From: Leptodactylus fallax
Taxonomy: Eukaryota > Chordata > Amphibia > Anura > Leptodactylidae
DNA length: 64,000 nucleotides
Assembly: GCA_947044405.1 (NCBI GenBank)
Contig: CAMRHE010000646.1
Location: 397,001 to 461,000, forward strand
Direction of reading: 5' to 3'
Every line of letters starts with the position of its first letter. The stretch's first letter is position 1. A model generated the notes under the pieces. It searched no databases. It was not told where the DNA came from and was given only the letters and a program-made list of their open reading frames with translations. Below are positions 57,888-64,000 of this stretch, in pieces. Made by a program: the position numbers and the translations under genes.

Positions 57888-60800
57888 CCTAGGAGATGAC
57901 TTACCTGACGCCAGCAGTACCTCTAGGAGATGACTTACCTGACGCCAGCAGTACCTCTAGGAGATGACTTACCTGACACCAGCAGTACCTCTAGGAGATG
58001 ACTTACCTGACACCAGCAGTACCTCTAGGAGATGACTTACCTGACGCCAGCAGTACCTCTAGGAGATGACTTACATGGTACCAGCAGTACCTCTAGGAGA
58101 TGACTTACCTGACGCCAGCAGTACCTCTAGGAGATGACTTACCTGACACCAGCAGTACCTCTAGGAGATGACTTACCTGACGCCAGCAGTACCTCTAGGA
58201 GATGACTTACCTGACACCAGCAGTACCTCTAGGAGATGACTTACCTGACACCAGCAGTACCTCTAGGAGATGACTTACCTGACGCCAGCAGTACCTCTAG
58301 GAGATGACTTACCTGACACCAGCAGTACCTCTAGGAGATGACTTACCTGACACCAGCAGTACCTCTAGGAGATGACTTACCTGACGCCAGCAGTACCTCT
58401 AGGAGATGACTTACCTGACACCAGCAGTACCTCTAGGAGATGACTTACCTGACACCAGCAGTACCTCTAGGAGATGACTTACCTGACGCCAGCAGTACCT
58501 CTAGGAGATGACTTACCTGACACCAGCAGTACCTCTAGGAGATGACTTACCTGACACCAGCAGTACCTCTAGGAGATGACTTACATGGTACCAGCAGTAC
58601 CTCTAGGAGATGACTTACCTGACACCAGCAGTACCTCTAGGAGATGACTTACCTGACGCCAGCAGTACCTCTAGGAGATGACTTACCTGACACCAGCAGT
58701 ACCTCTAGGAGATGACTTACCTGACGCCAGCAGTACCTCTAGGAGATGACTTACCTGACACCAGCAGTACCTCTAGGAGATGACTTACCTGACGCCAGCA
58801 GTACCTCTAGGAGATGACTTACCTGACACCAGCAGTACCTCTAGGAGATGACTTACATGGTACCAGCAGTACCTGTAGGAGATGACTTACCTGACACCAG
58901 CAGTACCTCTAGGAGATGACTTACCTGACGCCAGCAGTACCTCTAGGAGATGACTTACCTGACACCAGCAGTACCTCTAGGAGATGACTTACATGGTACC
59001 AGCAGTACCTCTAGGAGATGACTTACCTGACACCAGCAGTACCTCTAGGAGATGACTTACCTGATACCAGCAGTACCTCTAGGAGATGACTTACCTGACA
59101 CCAGCAGTACCTCTAGGAGATGACTTACCTGACGCCAGCAGTACCTCTAGGAGATGACTTACCTGACACCAGAAGTACCTCTAGGAGATGACTTACCTGA
59201 CACCAGCAGTACCTCTAGGAGATGACTTACCTGACACCAGCAGTACCTCTAGGAGATGACTTACCTGACGCCAGCAGTACCTCTAGGAGATGACTTACCT
59301 GACACCAGCAGTACCTCTAGGAGATGACTTACCTGACACCAGCAGTACCTCTAGGAGATGACTTACCTGACACCAGCAGTACCTCTAGGAGATGACTTAC
59401 CTGACGCCAGCAGTACCTCTAGGAGATGACTTACCTGACGCCAGCAGTACCTCTAGGAGATGACTTACCTGACGCCAGCAGTACCTCTAGGAGATGACTT
59501 ACATGGTACCAGTACTACCTCTAGGAGATGACTTACCTGACACCAGCAGTACCTCTAGGAGATGACTTACCTGACACCAGCAGTACCTCTAGGAGATGAC
59601 TTACATGGTACCAGCAGTACCTCTAGGAGATGACTTACCTGACACCAGCAGTACCTCTAGGAGATGACTTACCTGACACCAGCAGTACCTCTAGGAGATG
59701 ACTTACATGGTACCAGTACTACCTCTAGGAGATGACTTACCTGACACCAGCAGTACCTCTAGGAGATGACTTACCTGACACCAGCAGTACCTTTAGGAGA
59801 TGACTTACCTGACGCCAGCAGTACCTCTAGGAGATGACTTACCTGACGCCAGCAGTACCTCTAGGAGATGACTTACCTGACACCAGCAGTACCTCTAGGA
59901 GATGACTTACCTGACACCAGCAGTACCTCTAGGAGATGACTTACCTAACACCAGCAGTACCTCTAGGAGATGACTTACCTGACACCAGCAGTACCTCTAG
60001 GAGATGACTTACCTGACACCAGCAGTACCTCTAGGAGATGACTTACCTGACACCAGCAGTACCTCTAGGAGATGACTTACCTGACGCCAGCAGTACCTCT
60101 AGGAGATGACTTACATGGTACCAGCAGTACCTCTAGGAGATGACTTACCTGACACCAGCAGTACCTCTAGGAGATGACTTACATGGTACCAGCAGTACCT
60201 CTAGGAGATGACTTACCTGATGCCAGCAGTACCTCTAGGAGATGACTTACCTGACACCAGCAGTACCTCTAGGAGATGACTTACCTGACACCAGCAGTAC
60301 CTCTAGGAGATGACTTACCTGACACCAGCAGTACCTCTAGGAGATGACTTACCTGACGCCAGCAGTACCTCTAGGAGATGACTTACCTGACGCCAGCAGT
60401 ACCTCTAGGAGATGACTTACCTGACACCAGCAGTACCTCTAGGAGATGACTTACCTGACACCAGCAGTACCTCTAGGAGATGACTTACCTGACACCAGCA
60501 GTACCTCTAGGAGATGACTTACCTGACGCCAGCAGTACCTCTAGGAGATGACTTACCTGACACCAGCAGTACCTCTAGGAGATGACTTACCTGACACCAG
60601 CAGTACCTCTAGGAGATGACTTACCTGACACCAGCAGTACCTCTAGGAGATGACTTACCTAACACCAGCAGTACCTCTAGGAGATGACTTACCTGACACC
60701 AGCAGTACCTCTAGGAGATGACTTACCTGACACCAGCAGTACCTCTAGGAGATGACTTACCTGATACCAGCAGTACCTCTAGGAGATGACTTACCTGACA

Positions 60801-63800
60801 CCAGCAGTACCTCTAGGAGATGACTTACCTGACGCCAGCAGTACCTCTAGGAGATGACTTACCTGACACCAGCAGTACCTCTAGGAGATGACTTACCTGA
60901 CACCAGCAGTACCTCTAGGAGATGACTTACCTGATACCAGCAGTACCTCTAGGAGATGACTTACCTGACACCAGCAGTACCTCTAGGAGATGACTTACCT
61001 GACGCCAGCAGTACCTCTAGGAGATGACTTACCTGACACCAGCAGTACCTCTAGGAGATGACTTACCTGACACCAGCAGTACCTCTAGGAGATGACTTAC
61101 CTGACACCAGCAGTACCTCTAGGAGATGACTTACATGGTACCAGCAATACCTCTAGGAGATGACTTACCTGACACCAGCAGTACCTCTAGGAGATGACTT
61201 ACCTGATACCAGAAGTACCTCTAGGAGATGACTTACCTGACACCAGCAGTACCTCTAGGAGATGACTTACCTGACACCAGCAGTACCTCTAGGAGATGAC
61301 TTACCTGACGCCAACAGTACCTCTAGGAGATGACTTACCTGACACCAGCAGTACCTCTAGGAGATGACTTACATGGTGCCAGCAGTTCCTCTAGGAGATG
61401 ACTTACCTGACGCCAGCAGTACCTCTAGGAGATGACTTACCTGACACCAGCAGTACCTCTAGGAGATGACTTACCTGACACCAGCAGTACCTCTAGGAGA
61501 TGACTTACCTGACACCAGCAGTACCTCTAGGAGATGACTTACCTGACGCCAGCAGTACCTCTAGGAGATGACTTACCTGACACCAGCAGTACCTCTAGGA
61601 GATGACTTATCTGATGCCAGCAGTACCTCTAGGAGATGACTTACCTGACGCCAGCAGTACCTCTAGGAGATGACTTACCTGACACCAGCAGTACCTCTAG
61701 GAGATGACTTACCTGACACCAGCAGTACCTCTAGGAGATGACTTACCTGACACCAGCAGTACCTCTAGGAGATGACTTACCTGACACCAGCAGTACCTCT
61801 AGGAGATGACTTACATGGTACCAGCAGTACCTCTAGGAGATGACTTACATGGTACCAGTACTACCTCTAGGAGATGACTTACATGGTACCAGCAGTACCT
61901 CTAGGAGATGACTTACCTTACGCCAGCAGTACCTCTAGGAGATGACTTACCTGACACCAGCAGTACCTCTAGGAGATGACTTACCTGACACCAGCAGTAC
62001 CTCTAGGAGATGACTTACCTGACACCAGCAGTACCTCTAGGAGATGACTTACATGGTACCAGCAGTACCTCTAGGAGATGACTTACCTGACACCAGCAGT
62101 ACCTCTAGGAGATGACTTACCTGACACCAGAAGTACCTCTAGGAGATGACTTACCTGACACCAACAGTACCTCTAGGAGATGACTTTACCTGATACCAGC
62201 AGTACCTCTAGGAGATGACTTACCTGACACCAGCAGTACCTCTAGGAGATGACTTACCTGACACCAGCAGTACCTCTAGGAGATGACTTTACCTGATACC
62301 AGCAGTACCTCTAGGAGATGACTTACCTGACACCAGCAGTACCTCTAGGAGATGACTTACCTGACACCAGCAGTACCTCTAGGAGATGACTTACCTGACG
62401 CCAGCAGTACCTCTAGGAGATGACTTACCTGACACCAGCAGTACCTCTAGGAGATGACTTACCTGACACTAGCAGTACCTCTAGGAGATGACTTACCTGA
62501 CACCAGCAGTACCTCTAGGAGATGACTTACCTGACGCCAGCAGTACCTCTAGGAGATGACTTACCTGACACCAGCAGTACCTCTAGGAGATGACTTACCT
62601 GACACCAGAAGTACCTCTAGGAGATGACTTACATGGTACCAGCAGTACCTCTAGGAGATGACTTACCTGACACCAGCAGTATCTCTAGGAGATGACTTAC
62701 CTGACACCAGAAGTACCTCTAGGAGATGACTTACATGGTGCCAACAGTACCTCAAGGAGATGACTTACCTGACACCAGCAGTACCTCTAGGAGATGACTT
62801 ACATGGTGCCAACAGTACCTCTAGGAGATGACTTACATGGTGCCAACAGTACCTCTAGGAGATGACTTACCTGATGCCAGCAGTACCTCTAGGAGATGAC
62901 TTACCTGACGCCAGCAGTACCTCTAGGAGATGACTTACCTGACACCAGCAGTACCTCTAGGAGATGACTTACCTGACACCAGCAGTACCTCTAGGAGATG
63001 ACTTACCTGACACCAGAAGTACCTCTAGGAGATGACTTACATGGTGCCAACAGTACCTCTAGGAGATGACTTACCTGACACCAGCAGTACCTCTAGGAGA
63101 TGACTTACCTGACACCAGCAGTACCTCTAGGAGATGACTTACCTGACACCAGCAGTACCTCTAGGAGATGACTTACCTGACACCAGCAGTACCTGTAGGA
63201 GATGACTTACCTGACACCAGAAGTACCTCTAGGAGATGACTTACCTGATACCAGCAGTACCTCTAGGAGATGACTTACCTGACACCAGCAGTACCTCTAG
63301 GAGATGACTTACCTGACGCCAGCAGTACCTCTAGGAGATGACTTACCTGACGCCAGCAGTACCTCTAGGAGATGACTTACCTGATACCAGCAGTACCTCT
63401 AGGAGATGACTTACCTGACACCAGCAGTACCTCTAGGAGATGACTTGCATGGTACCAGCAATACCTCTAGGAGATGACTTACCTGACACCAGCAGTACCT
63501 CTAGGAGATGACTTACCTGACACCAGCAGTACCTCTAGGAGATGACTTACATGGTGCCAGCAGTACCTCTAGGAGATGACTTACCTGACACCAGCAGTAC
63601 CTCTAGGAGATGACTTACCTGACACCAGCAGTACCTCTAGGAGATGACTTACCTGACACCAGCAGTACCTCTAGGAGATGACTTACCTGACACCAGAAGT
63701 ACCTCTAGGAGATGACTTACCTGACACCAGCAGTACCTCTAGGAGATGACTTACCTGACGCCAGCAGTACCTCTAGGAGATGACTTACATGGTGCCAACA

Positions 63801-64000
63801 GTACCTCTAGGAGATGACTTACCTGACACCAGCAGTACCTCTAGGAGATGACTTATCTGACGCCAGCAGTACCTCTAGGAGATGACTTACCTGACGCCAG
63901 CAGTACCTCTAGGAGATGACTTACCTGACGCCAGCAGTACCTCTAGGAGATGACTTACCTGACGCCAGCAGTACCTCTAGGAGATGACTTACCTGATACC
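57888..64000 (+). repeat. Array M: 34-bp minisatellite, about 180 copies, continues past the window
   Basis: Units with the core ctctaggagatgacttacct, then gacgccagcagtac or gacaccagcagtac, 34 bp apart. On the - strand most units read GTCAGGTAAGTCATCTCC, containing CAG|GTAAGT, the perfect 5' splice-site consensus. A minority read acttacatggtaccagcag (- strand ATGTAAGT). It is remarkably regular over 6 kb. Confidence 0.97.

Larger units (their letters stand above)
1..64000 (+). other. OBSCN: Obscurin-like gene (internal part of the tandem Ig region)
   Basis: Obscurin is a giant sarcomeric protein that links myofibrils to the sarcoplasmic reticulum; its N-terminal two thirds is a chain of Ig domains. 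Here 33 exons on one strand each encode one Ig domain, and no other domain type is seen. In a typical exon the B-strand Cys is near residue 25, the C-strand Trp near 36, the KY pair near 48-49 and the DxGxYxC motif at 69-75. Each exon starts with two bases completing a codon and ends with the first base of a Gly codon, so introns are phase 1 throughout. The ALPxxF opening and the CVCG or CDTG F-strand ending are what I remember of obscurin rather than titin, myomesin or SPEG. Both gene ends lie outside the window. Exon numbers used below (E1-E33) are local to this window. Confidence 0.88.

Noticed and set aside
50050..64000. CRISPR-like look of the 34-36-bp regular repeats
   Set aside because: Units adjoin directly with no unique spacers, no cas genes are present and the host gene is a vertebrate muscle gene. 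They are minisatellites.

Overview
The window is vertebrate genomic DNA. It covers an internal stretch of one large muscle gene on the + strand, most likely obscurin (OBSCN). I recognise 33 exons between 1 and 56961; the first is cut by the window edge. Almost every exon is a 267-nt cassette (89 codons plus a split Gly) encoding one immunoglobulin (Ig, I-set) domain, bounded by AG and GT and flanked by phase-1 introns. The sequence style (ALPxxF entry, CEL/CEV B strand, EWRKG C strand, KYxxxQ D strand, DxGxYxCxCG F strand) is that of the tandem Ig region of obscurin. No promoter, first exon, last exon, kinase, GEF, FN3 or IQ segment is visible. Many of the mobile-element remnants resemble families I remember from frogs and other amphibians or fish, so an amphibian, probably an anuran, is my best guess. 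That is inference, not proof.

Layout: 1-16495 holds Ig exons 1-19, with mostly short introns and a few repeat patches: a 33-bp minisatellite at 1.2-2.0 kb, telomere-like TTAGGG repeats at 9.4-9.9 kb and some mobile-element remnants. 16.5-21.4 kb is an intron filled by two pyrimidine-rich arrays. 21.4-23.4 kb carries exons 20-23. 23.4-33.5 kb is a 10-kb intron holding four unrelated arrays in a row (39, 15, 24 and 34 bp units). Exon 24 follows. Then comes an 8.5-kb intron with a Tc1-type transposon remnant swollen by about 109 copies of a 43-bp piece of its own transposase gene, and after it a 45-bp array. 42.3-50.0 kb carries exons 25-32, a Tc1 element nested inside a hAT-like element, and a short TA-flanked inverted-repeat element. 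50.0-56.6 kb is a 35/36-bp array, 56.7-57.0 kb is exon 33, and from 57.9 kb to the window end a 34-bp array continues out of view.

Together the tandem arrays occupy about half of the window. They are intronic, use unrelated units, and are often open in several frames, so the long predicted proteins over them (up to 766 aa) are artefacts. The most interesting signals are in what the units contain: 3'-splice-site-like sequences in the sense direction (arrays at 17-21 kb and 34-39 kb), a near-perfect 5' splice site on the antisense strand in most units of the last array, a CTCF-like core in each unit of the 23.6-25.7 kb array, and an array at 45.1-45.6 kb whose unit resembles the splice acceptor of the exon it abuts. 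Two Ig exons (43400-43661 and 49739-50006) carry single-base homopolymer expansions that break the frame. They are either assembly errors or real lesions.
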